A stretch of 7,263 nt of DNA. Origin: Verrucomicrobiota bacterium. GTDB taxonomy: Bacteria > Verrucomicrobiota > Verrucomicrobiia > Verrucomicrobiales > Verrucomicrobiaceae. The notes below the pieces were generated by a model. The model saw only the letters and a list, made by a program, of their open reading frames with translations. It was not told the origin of the DNA and made no database searches. Positions within the stretch are counted from its first letter, which is position 1; each line of letters begins with the position of its first letter. The translations under genes and the position numbers were made by a program. Positions 1 through 6,773 of this stretch are shown here, piece after piece. The DNA lies in the NCBI GenBank assembly GCA_023429545.1, contig JAEYUU010000145.1, positions 1-7,263 on the forward strand. Reading direction: 5' to 3'.

Positions 1-435
1 GGGGGACAGAATCATGAGCACCAGGGGACGCGCAATCGCCCATGGATGCGCAGACAGGCCCGGGATGAGCCATGGCATCACGAATGGCAGGAAGAGCAGG
101 GTGCCCGCGGTCAGGAGGATCATGAGCGCGGCGGCGGCGGCCGGTGTAGCGCGGGAGATTTCTGCAAGCTTTGGCAGGAAGGGTGCGCCCGCCGCGCCTC
201 CCAGGAGCAGAAGGCCCGCCGCGTGGCCGGATTCCAATGGAAGGATGGCCGTGATCATCCAGGCAAACCCCGGAGACAGCACGAAGTTCAACAGCAATGC
301 CAATGCCACCAGCCGCTTGTCACGCAGCGGAGCGATCACCTCGCGTATCCCGATGCTTGCGCCCAGGGCGAGCATGCTGGCCAGGAGAAACACGATCAGG
401 GCGGCCTGCTGGATGTTCTGCAGAACGGAATTCAT
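1..435 (-). CDS. Bile acid:sodium symporter (BASS/SBF) family carrier, N-terminal part
   Basis: This is an inner-membrane carrier of the BASS/SBF fold, cut by the left edge after 145 residues (the family is usually about 300). The visible part is very hydrophobic. Helices lie at about residues 11-30, 42-65, 73-85 and 103-127. The stretch GGAAGAPFLPKLAEISR (79-95) resembles the conserved G-x-PGAPF-PKLA-x-A segment seen in bacterial members of this family, and a poly-alanine run (99-103) precedes the next helix. Family members co-transport Na+ with organic anions such as bile acids, pantoate or keto acids; the substrate here is unknown. The ATG at 435 is the only sensible start, because the frame upstream offers no ATG or GTG before the preceding gene. 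No good Shine-Dalgarno sequence is visible. It begins 23 bases after the stop of the small upstream gene, so co-transcription is likely. Confidence 0.8.
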   Translation of the reverse strand, partial: MNSVLQNIQQAALIVFLLASMLALGASIGIREVIAPLRDKRLVALALLLNFVLSPGFAWMITAILPLESGHAAGLLLLGGAAGAPFLPKLAEISRATPAAAAALMILLTAGTLLFLPFVMPWLIPGLSAHPWAIARPLVLMILSP

Positions 436-458
436 GAGTCGAAGGCCAGCCGGATGGT

Positions 459-788
459 CTACATCTGCCCCACAATGTTCCGGACCGTCCGGAGTGCGAC
501 CTCATGGAGGATCCCGACACCGCAACCAGGCTGGAACCAAAGCCCGCAATGGTTCTCAAGACAGTAGAGGATTCCGATTCCGTTGTCCGTCGGCATCCGG
601 AGATACAGTGTCTCCTGGTTTTCCTCAAGGAACTGGACGTACTGCTGGCGCCAGGGATGAGCAACGAATGGGAACATCTGCTCGCCCAGGGCCAGGAGCT
701 CCTGCCTGGTGGCTGGCCGTATCACTCTGGCTATCGCCCCGTGACTGTCCTCGGAGAGGTTGTTATGGTCATCAATTCCTGATGGCAT
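459..788 (-). CDS. Small protein of unknown function (109 residues)
   Basis: I do not recognise this family. The product is a soluble-looking protein with no signal peptide or membrane segment. Its N-terminal 20 residues are polar and probably disordered (DDHNNLSEDSH). A compact part follows, with a helix-like stretch rich in Gln, Glu and aromatics (about 27-60) and a strand-rich, glycine-containing end (LYLRMPTDNGIGILYCLENHCGLWFQPGCGVGILHE, in two pieces at about 61-80 and 81-96). Three cysteines (76, 81, 89) and four tryptophan/tyrosine positions lie in the second half. The reading frame is supported by its fit between neighbours: it starts 27 bases after the DUF2254 stop and ends 23 bases before the BASS start, on the same strand. 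The start ATG has only a weak ribosome site, so the exact N-terminus is uncertain. A role linked to either membrane neighbour is possible but not shown. Confidence 0.65.
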   Translation of the reverse strand: MPSGIDDHNNLSEDSHGAIARVIRPATRQELLALGEQMFPFVAHPWRQQYVQFLEENQETLYLRMPTDNGIGILYCLENHCGLWFQPGCGVGILHEVALRTVRNIVGQM

Positions 789-815
789 GGCTCTGGCTGG
801 TCAGAATTCCTGGCC

Positions 816-2141
816 TCAGGGAGGCGTGTGTGTGTTCGTCCCGAGGGACTGGCGCCAGGGCGGCGCCCTCCTGCCAGTCGAGCCGCCAAGCCCCTGCGGG
901 TCTGGCATTCGTGCGAGCGCAAGATCCTCCGGCATCGTGTAGAGCTTTTCGATCGTGTGATCGAGCAGCTTGAGCTCCGTTTGCAGTGCTGGGTGGCGGT
1001 CTCCGGGGAGCGTATCCACCAGATTCATCAGCATGGCACGCAATCGCCGGGCGACCTGGATGTTCTCAGCTCCGTAGTACCGGATTTCGCTGAGGGCCAG
1101 ATGGACAAAGTCCTCCCAGTCCGGCGTCCTGAGGATCACACGGAGATGTCCTTGGGGTCCTGCAAGGAAATCGGTCCGGAGATTGCGGCGGCCCGCGCTT
1201 TTCAGCAGTCGCTGGATCTGGTCGATCGCCAGCACCGCTGTGGTCGGGTCGTTGATGGCTTTGGACAGCGCCTTGATGGCGATATCCACGAGGATGCGGA
1301 GGGCGAAGAGAGGGTCCTGCTCCATCGTGCGTTCGGTACCGAAGGCGATGGCAGCGCGGAGCGTCTTGTCATCAATCGAAACCGCTCCACTGTGCAGGTA
1401 GAAAAGGGGTTCGCCACTGCCCACCAAATCACCCACCTGGGGGGCTATCTCGATGATGCCTCCAGCGCGCTCCGCCTCAGCGATGAGGCGGCTGACATCT
1501 ACCGCAAGCACCATGGAAGAAGTGTGGTCATGAAAGACAGGCTTCATGCCAGTCTTCCCAAAGCTGGCGCTGTCCGGCGGAGGAGCGAAATGACCCGCCT
1601 GCTCCGGATACACACTGCGCATCACCGTGAGACCACTTTCCCCGACATTTCGCACCAGGCTCACTGGCCGGAGCAGTCGCGCCGCATGGTCGATCAGATA
1701 GAGGAATGAGGCGATGCAGATGAGACCAAGGATTGCCGTGGTGAACGTCACCAACTGCGGCACGGAATCCTCCGTGTGGTCGAGGGCCTTCACGGCAAAC
1801 AAGAGCGTGAAAACCTGAAGCCCCACCGTGTAGCGGATCACATTGTCCCGCAGCAGCGTGGTTGCGATGATGCGCGGTGTGTACTGACCGCTCGCCACCT
1901 GAATCGCGACCAGCAACGAACCGAAGGTGAAAACCAGAAACGAAAGCGTGAGGCTGATGACTGCACCGGCCATGGCCCTGGCGCCCTCTGGCCCCAGCCC
2001 CAGCCCGCCCCAACTACTTCTCTCATCGAGTCGAAAAACAAACCATGCCACCATCTGCTCAAGCAGGACAGCGGCCAGAGGAATCACCCACAGGGATGAC
2101 CTGAGGGTTCCGGCTACTCGGTAGCGAAGGTTCCAGAACAT
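816..2141 (-). CDS. DUF2254 family predicted membrane protein
   Basis: The product is an integral inner-membrane protein of 441 residues that matches the DUF2254 family as I remember it; its biochemical function is unknown. Helices lie at about residues 14-36, 57-82, 103-120 and 130-151, followed by a soluble C-terminal half. Family-like segments are QVASGQYTPRII (81-92), the RLLRPVSLVRNVGESGL segment after the last helix (155-171), and AFGTERTMEQDPLFALRIL (266-284) running into DIAIKALSKAINDP (286-299). The frame can also open at a GTG at 2171, giving MTGKRQNGEQ ahead of MFWNL. I chose the ATG at 2141 because a GGTGA sits a few bases upstream and MFWNLRYRV leads straight into the first helix. 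The length is normal for the family. It follows the TRIC gene after a 181-base gap and has the 109-residue gene 27 bases downstream. Confidence 0.88.
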   Translation of the reverse strand: MFWNLRYRVAGTLRSSLWVIPLAAVLLEQMVAWFVFRLDERSSWGGLGLGPEGARAMAGAVISLTLSFLVFTFGSLLVAIQVASGQYTPRIIATTLLRDNVIRYTVGLQVFTLLFAVKALDHTEDSVPQLVTFTTAILGLICIASFLYLIDHAARLLRPVSLVRNVGESGLTVMRSVYPEQAGHFAPPPDSASFGKTGMKPVFHDHTSSMVLAVDVSRLIAEAERAGGIIEIAPQVGDLVGSGEPLFYLHSGAVSIDDKTLRAAIAFGTERTMEQDPLFALRILVDIAIKALSKAINDPTTAVLAIDQIQRLLKSAGRRNLRTDFLAGPQGHLRVILRTPDWEDFVHLALSEIRYYGAENIQVARRLRAMLMNLVDTLPGDRHPALQTELKLLDHTIEKLYTMPEDLALARMPDPQGLGGSTGRRAPPWRQSLGTNTHTPP

Positions 2142-2192
2142 CTGTTCACCGTTTTGGCGCTTCCCGGTCACTTCAGCTGTATGGTCCCCGCC

Positions 2193-2209
2193 GGCGTCGC
2201 GGTGACGCC
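2193..2209 (-). repeat. Short GC-rich hairpin in the DUF2254 leader
   Basis: A perfect six-base stem GGCGTC/GACGCC encloses a five-base loop. It lies about 50 bases upstream of the chosen DUF2254 start. On the minus strand the T-run (TTTTT) lies before the stem rather than after it, so this is not a standard terminator for the genes here. It may be leader structure or chance in GC-rich DNA. Confidence 0.3.
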
Positions 2210-2252
2210 CGGAAAAATGCCGAGCCCCTTGGTGACCTGCTGGCTGGTGATC

Positions 2253-2281
2253 TTTCTAGTGGTGCGATTCGCATCGCCCAA
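2253..2281 (-). promoter_or_regulatory. Candidate promoter with a near-palindrome in the spacer, for DUF2254
   Basis: Read on the minus strand, TTGGGC (2276-2281) and TAGAAA (2253-2258) are separated by exactly 17 bases, the ideal sigma-70 spacing. The hexamers match the consensus only 3 of 6 and 4 of 6. The spacer holds an inverted repeat, TGCGA-T-TCGCA (2263-2273 on the plus strand), extended by one wobble and one G:C pair. This is where a repressor could bind. The start of the DUF2254 gene would be about 100 bases downstream. The match is weak and could be chance. Confidence 0.22.
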
Positions 2282-2311
2282 GCATGGCGTTCTGCCTTTG
2301 CACCTGCCATG

Positions 2312-2323
2312 GGACCTTGGTCC
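2312..2323. repeat. Inverted repeat at the TRIC stop codon
   Basis: GGACC-TT-GGTCC is a perfect five-base inverted repeat around two bases, touching the TAG stop of the TRIC gene. The loop is too short for a stable RNA hairpin and no T-run follows. It might be a protein-binding site or chance. Confidence 0.25.
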
Positions 2324-2979
2324 TACCGGGGTGGCTCCCTGAGGATGGGCTTTGTTCTCCAGTCGAATGCGATTGCCAGCATGCGCAGGACAAACGTGAT
2401 CACGATTGCCGAGATCGCGGATGGCACAAGAGGCACCCGGAAGTATGCCGCCAGAACTGCGAATCCGGTGACTCCAAGGAGCGAGGCAATCACATAGAAC
2501 TGGCCGGGCTTGAGCAGCAGTGGCTCATCACGCACCAGCACATCACGAATCAATCCGCTTCCGACTGCATTGACGACGCCGACGAAAATGCACGCGGGAA
2601 TCTCGAGTCCGACTTCAAATGCCTTGCTCGCGCCCACCACGCCATACGCGCCGGTGCCGAGCGCGTCAAAGATGAGGAACGGCTTCGACAGGCGCTCCAC
2701 GTGCTTGAAGAACAACCATGCAACCACGCAACCGGCCAGCACCGCGAACATGTACGAACTCTCCCTCATGGCCGCGGGTGGCCCGGTCTGAAGGAACAGC
2801 CCATCACGCAAAAGACCACCCCCCAAACCGGAGGCGAGAGCCAGCACAAACAGGCCCACCGGGTCATAATGGCGCCGGATGGCTGCAATGGCGCCCGTCA
2901 TGCTGAAAAGAAAGGTCGCCGCCAGATCAATGGAAATGGGCAGGGCCACGGTGCGGATGATCTGTGGGTCATCGAGCAT
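2323..2979 (-). CDS. TRIC/UPF0126 family trimeric cation channel homologue
   Basis: The product is a 218-residue inner-membrane protein with about seven helices. It shows the internal two-fold repeat of the UPF0126 (YicG-like) family, whose members are prokaryotic TRIC channels that form trimers and conduct monovalent cations such as K+. The first repeat carries GLGGGLLRDGL (51-61) and the second VNAVGSGLIRDVL (136-148). The linker has DALGTGAYGVVGASKA (105-120), another family hallmark. In the second repeat the usual GGG reads GSG, a mild change. The length is normal and the gene looks intact. The ATG at 2979 has an AAAGG about eight bases upstream on the minus strand, and MLDDPQIIRTVALPISIDLAATFLFSMTG is a typical beginning. 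It lies 94 bases after the stop of the AspT-type gene, so it could be read from the same message or have its own start. Confidence 0.9.
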   Translation of the reverse strand: MLDDPQIIRTVALPISIDLAATFLFSMTGAIAAIRRHYDPVGLFVLALASGLGGGLLRDGLFLQTGPPAAMRESSYMFAVLAGCVVAWLFFKHVERLSKPFLIFDALGTGAYGVVGASKAFEVGLEIPACIFVGVVNAVGSGLIRDVLVRDEPLLLKPGQFYVIASLLGVTGFAVLAAYFRVPLVPSAISAIVITFVLRMLAIAFDWRTKPILREPPR

Positions 2980-3073
2980 GAGAAAAGCCTTTCAGAGTTC
3001 GGCAGGTGTCATCGCCATGCTGATGCCCGGAGGGAGAGTGAAATGCGCACGTAGGGGTTGTGTGGCTCATTCA

Positions 3074-4768
3074 CTAAAGTCTGGACATGATCAGGACGAT
3101 CACCGTACCCCAAGTGGTCAGCAGGACATGCGCCACAGGTACGGCTCCAGAGTATCCCAGCACCGCAATTGGACTGCCAGATTTTTCCTGCACCGCAGCC
3201 AGGGCTGCGGTGAATGTCTGCGCGCCCGAGAGGCCGCCAAGCAACAGCAGGGGATTCACCTTGAGTACATAGCGTCCGAAATACAGGCCGGCCAACTGCG
3301 GCACCATAGTCACCACCATGCCCCCGAACAGGAGGCCAATGCCCGCCTCCTTGATCGCAACCACAAACTCGGGACCTGCCGCCAGACCCACCATGCTCAC
3401 GAATGCTGCCAGACCAAAGGATTGCATGAACGCCACGGCCCCATCCGGCACCCTGCCAAACAGTGGGCGCACTGAGCGGATGTATCCGGTCAACACACCC
3501 GCAAGGAGCGTGCCCACGCTGGTGCCAAGCGCAATCCGGATCCCCCCGAGCGGAACAGCGATCAGAGCACCCAGCACGGATCCAATGAAGATTGCGAAAC
3601 ACACCGCCACAAAATCCGTCGCGTCTGAGGGAAGAATGATTTCACCAATGACCCTGGCAGCACGCTCAATGGCATGCTCGGGCCCCACCAGATGCACCAC
3701 GTCGCCGCGCTCCAGCACCGTCTGTGTGCCGATGGGTATCTCCTGGGTACCGCGGGTGATGCGTCTCAGGAAGACTCCGCGTACCGCATCGATTTTGGAG
3801 ATCTCCTCCAGCGTCCGCCCCACGATGTCCTTTCCCGTGACAAAGACCTCATACGATGCGATCCCGATGTCCGTAAGTTCCCGGTCGTCGACTTCAGCGG
3901 CCTTGGGATCGAGCACCTGCATCAGCACCTCGCGCCTGCCACCGACCGCGATGACATCACCATCCTGTAGAACAATGTCAGGCGCTGCGTCCATGATCTC
4001 TGGGCCGCGCCGGATGCGTTCCACAAAAAGCCTCGCTTCAGGAACCAGGCGCTCCAGTTCCGCAATGCTCTTGCCCACAGCCCGGGTGCTGGTATCCACA
4101 CGATAGCTCCGCAGTTCATAGGGCTGCCAAGCCGAGCTGACGCCGGACTTGGTGCGTTGAATGCCATACCGGGCCTCCAGCTTCGCGGCCTCGGCCTTGA
4201 GATCAATGCCAAGGAGCCGCGGGCCGATGGTGCCGCACATCCAGATCACACCGAAGGCGCCAAAGATATAGCAGAGCGCATCCCCCACGGCCACATGGCC
4301 GATCCACTTCTGTTTGAGTTCGTCTGATATGTCCAGCGATTGGATGGCTTCGCTCGCTGCACCGATTGCGGGCGACTCTGTGAGCGCGCCGGAAACAAGC
4401 CCGCCCGCGAACCCTGGATCCAAATGGAGAATCTTTGCCACGGCGATGGCGACTACCAGGCCGACGATGGGAACGAACGCGCCGAGCACTCCAAATCTCC
4501 AGCCATCACCCTTCATCGCTTTGAAGAACTTCGGGCCGACGGAGTATCCGATGCCGAACAGGAACATCAGGAAGACCACGGACTTGGCAGTGCTTGAGAC
4601 AGGCACATGAAATAGGTACCCCCCCCCGATGCCAGCCACGAGCGCCCCCGTCACCCCACCCAGGCTGAAGCCGCGGAAAGTGAATTTGCCAATCCAAAAT
4701 CCTATCCCCAGAGACAGGAAAACCGCCAGTTCTGGATACTTGGTCAAGAATTCAGCGAGATCTCTCAT
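3074..4768 (-). CDS. AspT/YidE-type putative transporter with two RCK_C domains
   Basis: The product is a 564-residue inner-membrane carrier of the aspartate:alanine exchanger (AspT/YidE/YbjL) family. It consists of two homologous membrane halves (about 12-185 and 382-562) around a cytoplasmic centre with two TrkA_C/RCK_C domains (about 218-288 and 300-377, the latter containing VFVTGKDIVGRTLEEI and ERGDVVHLVGPEHAIE). Duplicated-half signatures are GALTESPAIGAASEA (127-141) and GGLSGAQTFTAALAAVQEKSGSP (511-533), the latter followed by GYSGAVPVAHVLL. AspT itself swaps aspartate for alanine, but most relatives have unknown substrates, and no decarboxylase is nearby. The frame extends up to 4846, overlapping the DASS gene. 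I chose the ATG at 4768 because MRDLAEFLTKYPELAVFLSLGIG is the usual family beginning and the extra 26 residues are polar and unlike it. A run of nine G encodes Gly48-50. Confidence 0.88.
   Translation of the reverse strand: MRDLAEFLTKYPELAVFLSLGIGFWIGKFTFRGFSLGGVTGALVAGIGGGYLFHVPVSSTAKSVVFLMFLFGIGYSVGPKFFKAMKGDGWRFGVLGAFVPIVGLVVAIAVAKILHLDPGFAGGLVSGALTESPAIGAASEAIQSLDISDELKQKWIGHVAVGDALCYIFGAFGVIWMCGTIGPRLLGIDLKAEAAKLEARYGIQRTKSGVSSAWQPYELRSYRVDTSTRAVGKSIAELERLVPEARLFVERIRRGPEIMDAAPDIVLQDGDVIAVGGRREVLMQVLDPKAAEVDDRELTDIGIASYEVFVTGKDIVGRTLEEISKIDAVRGVFLRRITRGTQEIPIGTQTVLERGDVVHLVGPEHAIERAARVIGEIILPSDATDFVAVCFAIFIGSVLGALIAVPLGGIRIALGTSVGTLLAGVLTGYIRSVRPLFGRVPDGAVAFMQSFGLAAFVSMVGLAAGPEFVVAIKEAGIGLLFGGMVVTMVPQLAGLYFGRYVLKVNPLLLLGGLSGAQTFTAALAAVQEKSGSPIAVLGYSGAVPVAHVLLTTWGTVIVLIMSRL
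4619..4627 (-). repeat. G9 homopolymer inside the AspT-type gene
   Basis: Nine consecutive G (minus strand) form the codons GGG GGG GGG for Gly48-50, just after the first membrane helix. Loss or gain of one base would shift the frame and end the protein early. The run is in frame in this copy. Confidence 0.9.
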
Positions 4769-4821
4769 ATGGACACTAGAACTTGATCCCTTGGTTGTAA
4801 GTTGTGCGGACTTCCTGGAGG

Positions 4822-6225
4822 TCAACGGGTGACAAAGAGGAGCCACGGCGTGCCGATCAGCAGATAGACCGCCATGAACGCGAGGGTGGTGAGGAGCCCG
4901 AGCTTGTAGAGTTCGCCCTGCTTGAGATAGCCGCTTGCCACGAAGATGATGTTCTGGCTACCGCCCTGCGGGGTGATTACCGAGAAGTAGCTGCTCGCGA
5001 ACAGGAGGCCGGGGGCCATCAGCGCAGCCGGCACCCCGCCGCGGAGGCCGACATCCAGGAAGACGGCGAGCAGCGCCAGCATCTGCGAGGTCTGGCTCAC
5101 GAAAAAGTAGTGGAGGCCGACGTAGAGGGCGACCAGGGTGAGGTAAAGGACGGGCCATGGCAGGCCGCCGAGGCGTGAAGCGAGGCGCTCACCCACATAG
5201 CCCATGAAGCCGAGTTCATTCAATTGCGCACTCAGGGCGAACAGGACTGCGAGCCAGAGGAAGGTCACCAGCGTGTCGCCCTGTTTGGAGATGTCTTCGA
5301 TTGTCAGCACGCCAGCCACCAGCAGCACGCCAAAGCCCATGAATGCGACGGCGGTGCCGTTGAGATGCAGCGCAGTGCCGAATACCCAGCCGGCAACCAT
5401 CAGCACGAAGGTCACCAGCGTGATCCACTCGTCCCGCGTCATCGGGCCCATGCCGGCGAGATCCTTCCGAGCCGCAGCGGGGGCTTCGGGCGTCGCGCCG
5501 ACACCGGGCGAGAATAACTTCGCGACAAGCAGTGGCAATATCGCTATCGCGGTGAGCGTCGGAACCGAGGAGGCGAGGAGCCAGGATGCGAATCCGATCT
5601 CGATCCCGGCTTTCTGCGCGATCTGCACGCCAATCGGGTTGCAGGAGGTGGCCGTCAACCAGAGGGCTGACGAGACGGCGAGGCCGGCCATCGAGCAGAA
5701 CATGAGGTAGCCACCGAGACGCCGCCCTTCAGGGCTGTCGGGCTCAGATCCCGTCCCCTTGGCGATGGACAGCACGATCGGGAACAGGACGCCACCGCGC
5801 GCCGTGTTGCTGGGAAACGCCGGCGCGATCAGCGCGTCAGTGAACACGAGGCTGTAGGCAAGACCGAGCGGCGATCCGCCGAAGCGACTCACCATCAAGA
5901 GGCTGATCCTCCGGCCGAGCCCCGACTTCACCACCGCCTGCGCGACGATGAAGGCAATCACCACCAGCAGGACGCTGGCATTGGCGAAGCCTGAGAAGGC
6001 CTGCACCGGCGTGATCGTCCCGGTGAGGACGACCGTCGCGACGGCGATCATGGATGCCGTGAGGAGGGGGAAAGAACCGATGAGCACGCACGCAATGGCG
6101 GCGACGAAGATTGCGAACAGATGCCACGCCGGCGCGGTAAGACCGGCTGGTATCGGGGTAAACCAGATGCCGATCGCGATCGCGAAGGGCGCCGCGCGCT
6201 TTACAAGCAAACCGGGGGCGGTCAT
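4822..6225 (-). CDS. DASS (SLC13-like) dicarboxylate/2-oxoglutarate-type carrier
   Basis: The product is a 467-residue inner-membrane protein of the divalent anion:Na+ symporter family (Na_sulph_symp), with about 11-12 helices and a charged loop at about 245-266. Members move di- and tricarboxylates or sulfate. The first substrate motif is SNT (139-141, in PAFPSNTARGGVLFPI). The matching place in the second half is SQT (377-379, in FFVSQTSQMLALL) rather than the SNT or TNT typical of succinate carriers. This pairing, with ITPQGGSQNIIF (417-428) and TATSCNPIG (191-199), resembles the plastid DiT/2-oxoglutarate-malate translocator branch. The branch assignment is from memory of family sequences. 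The ATG at 6225 overlaps the lipoprotein stop (ATGA) and has GGGAGG nine bases upstream, so translation is probably coupled. The AspT-type gene follows after 53 bases. Confidence 0.9.
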   Translation of the reverse strand: MTAPGLLVKRAAPFAIAIGIWFTPIPAGLTAPAWHLFAIFVAAIACVLIGSFPLLTASMIAVATVVLTGTITPVQAFSGFANASVLLVVIAFIVAQAVVKSGLGRRISLLMVSRFGGSPLGLAYSLVFTDALIAPAFPSNTARGGVLFPIVLSIAKGTGSEPDSPEGRRLGGYLMFCSMAGLAVSSALWLTATSCNPIGVQIAQKAGIEIGFASWLLASSVPTLTAIAILPLLVAKLFSPGVGATPEAPAAARKDLAGMGPMTRDEWITLVTFVLMVAGWVFGTALHLNGTAVAFMGFGVLLVAGVLTIEDISKQGDTLVTFLWLAVLFALSAQLNELGFMGYVGERLASRLGGLPWPVLYLTLVALYVGLHYFFVSQTSQMLALLAVFLDVGLRGGVPAALMAPGLLFASSYFSVITPQGGSQNIIFVASGYLKQGELYKLGLLTTLAFMAVYLLIGTPWLLFVTR

Positions 6226-6773
6226 GGTTTCGCGCCTCCCTCGCCTGGTTGGCCAGCCCGGAAGCGCCCCTTGAGCCCGACGGCGCTTCCCTGGATGGCG
6301 CCGTCCTCAGCTTCAATGACGAACTGCCAGGTGAACTCGTAGGTGCCGGTGACACCGGCATACCGGCCCGTGCCGCCGAGGATGGTCCCGACGATGCGGT
6401 TCTTGTCGGCGGTGCCCTCGCCTTTCAATTCGCTGAACACCTGTTCACCTTTCTCATCCGTCCAGACGCTTCGGCCCGTGAGACCCGTTTCGCGGGCCAC
6501 GAGCGCGATGACCTCCGAGTGGAAGCCCACGCCAGGACGCGCCGGCCCCGCCAGCAGCATCGACCCTCTCAAATCGATGATCGAGCCGCGACGATCCGGA
6601 CCGAGGGGAATGCTACGGCGGCTGCCGGCTCCGTTCCAAGAACCCTCAAACTCCCGCCATTCGCCCGCAGCCACAGCACTTGATTCGGTCGGCTCCGGCG
6701 ACGGTTTGCAGCCCACCGCCGCCAGTGCCAGGGCCACCAGCACGGGGCTCCCCAACGCACGCACAAAAGACAT
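6222..6773 (-). CDS. Small lipoprotein with possible beta-barrel fold, function unknown
   Basis: From the ATG at 6773 the product is 183 residues. It begins with a type II signal peptide: short basic start (MSFVRALG), hydrophobic core (SPVLVALALAA) and lipobox-like AVGC with Cys22. Ala at -3 is less common than Leu. The mature part starts CKPSPEPTESS, a flexible tether, then reads like a beta-rich domain: FEGSWNGAG (42-50), GSIIDLRGSMLLAG (63-76), and GGTGRYAGVTGTYEFTWQF (133-151) followed by GLKGRFR. The GTGRYAGVTG pattern recalls allene-oxide-cyclase-like barrel proteins, a weak resemblance. The frame is open upstream to an ATG at 6887, which gives a 221-residue form with a second hydrophobic segment in front. 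I prefer 6773 because it gives a proper lipoprotein signal. It overlaps the DASS gene by four bases, so it may help that carrier or the porin in the periplasm. Confidence 0.7.
   Translation of the reverse strand: MSFVRALGSPVLVALALAAVGCKPSPEPTESSAVAAGEWREFEGSWNGAGSRRSIPLGPDRRGSIIDLRGSMLLAGPARPGVGFHSEVIALVARETGLTGRSVWTDEKGEQVFSELKGEGTADKNRIVGTILGGTGRYAGVTGTYEFTWQFVIEAEDGAIQGSAVGLKGRFRAGQPGEGGAKP
6235..6240 (-). promoter_or_regulatory. Ribosome binding site of the DASS carrier
   Basis: GGGAGG on the minus strand lies nine bases before the ATG at 6225, inside the last codons of the lipoprotein gene. It is the best Shine-Dalgarno match seen in the window and fixes the start of the carrier. Confidence 0.65.

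Larger units (their letters stand above)
2142..2322. other. Intergenic region between the TRIC and DUF2254 genes
   Basis: This is the longest gap in the window. It holds a candidate minus-strand promoter, a short hairpin (GGCGTC / GACGCC, loop of five) at 2193-2209 in the presumed DUF2254 leader, and an inverted repeat at the TRIC stop codon. No hairpin is followed by a U-run in the right orientation, so no intrinsic terminator is claimed. One minus-strand frame is open through most of it (see findings). Confidence 0.6.

Noticed and set aside
774..812. Two copies of CAGGAATT (minus strand) 30 bases apart around the start of the 109-residue gene
   Set aside because: An eight-base repeat is short, and only the second copy could act as a ribosome site, for a 13-codon frame with no support.
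824..835. GT-rich microsatellite-like stretch at the end of DUF2254, and a similar one at 7251-7259
   Set aside because: The runs are only about four to five units and both lie in coding sequence (Thr-His-Thr codons), so no special role is indicated.
14..973. Plus-strand open frame of 319 codons
   Set aside because: It runs antisense across the BASS gene, the 109-residue gene and the end of DUF2254. Its product is Arg/Ser/Pro-rich with no recognisable domain, as expected of a GC-rich shadow frame.
828..1709. Plus-strand open frame of 293 codons
   Set aside because: It is antisense to DUF2254, whose minus-strand frame carries clear family segments. The plus product has no fold-like pattern.
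2284..3054. Plus-strand open frame of 256 codons
   Set aside because: It is antisense to the TRIC gene. Its product is rich in His, Cys and Arg without order, the mirror of membrane-protein codons.
3318..4106. Plus-strand open frame of 262 codons
   Set aside because: It is antisense to the AspT-type gene. Its Ser/Thr/Pro/Arg-rich product is the usual shadow of a hydrophobic gene.
4769..4846. Upstream ATG extending the AspT-type protein by 26 residues
   Set aside because: The extra residues are polar and unlike family starts, and the frame would overlap the end of the DASS gene by 25 bases.
6171..6182. Perfect 12-base palindrome CGATCGCGATCG, containing the HIP1-like GCGATCGC
   Set aside because: It encodes the Ala-Ile repeat in the first helix of the DASS carrier and I noticed no other copy, so codon use explains it.
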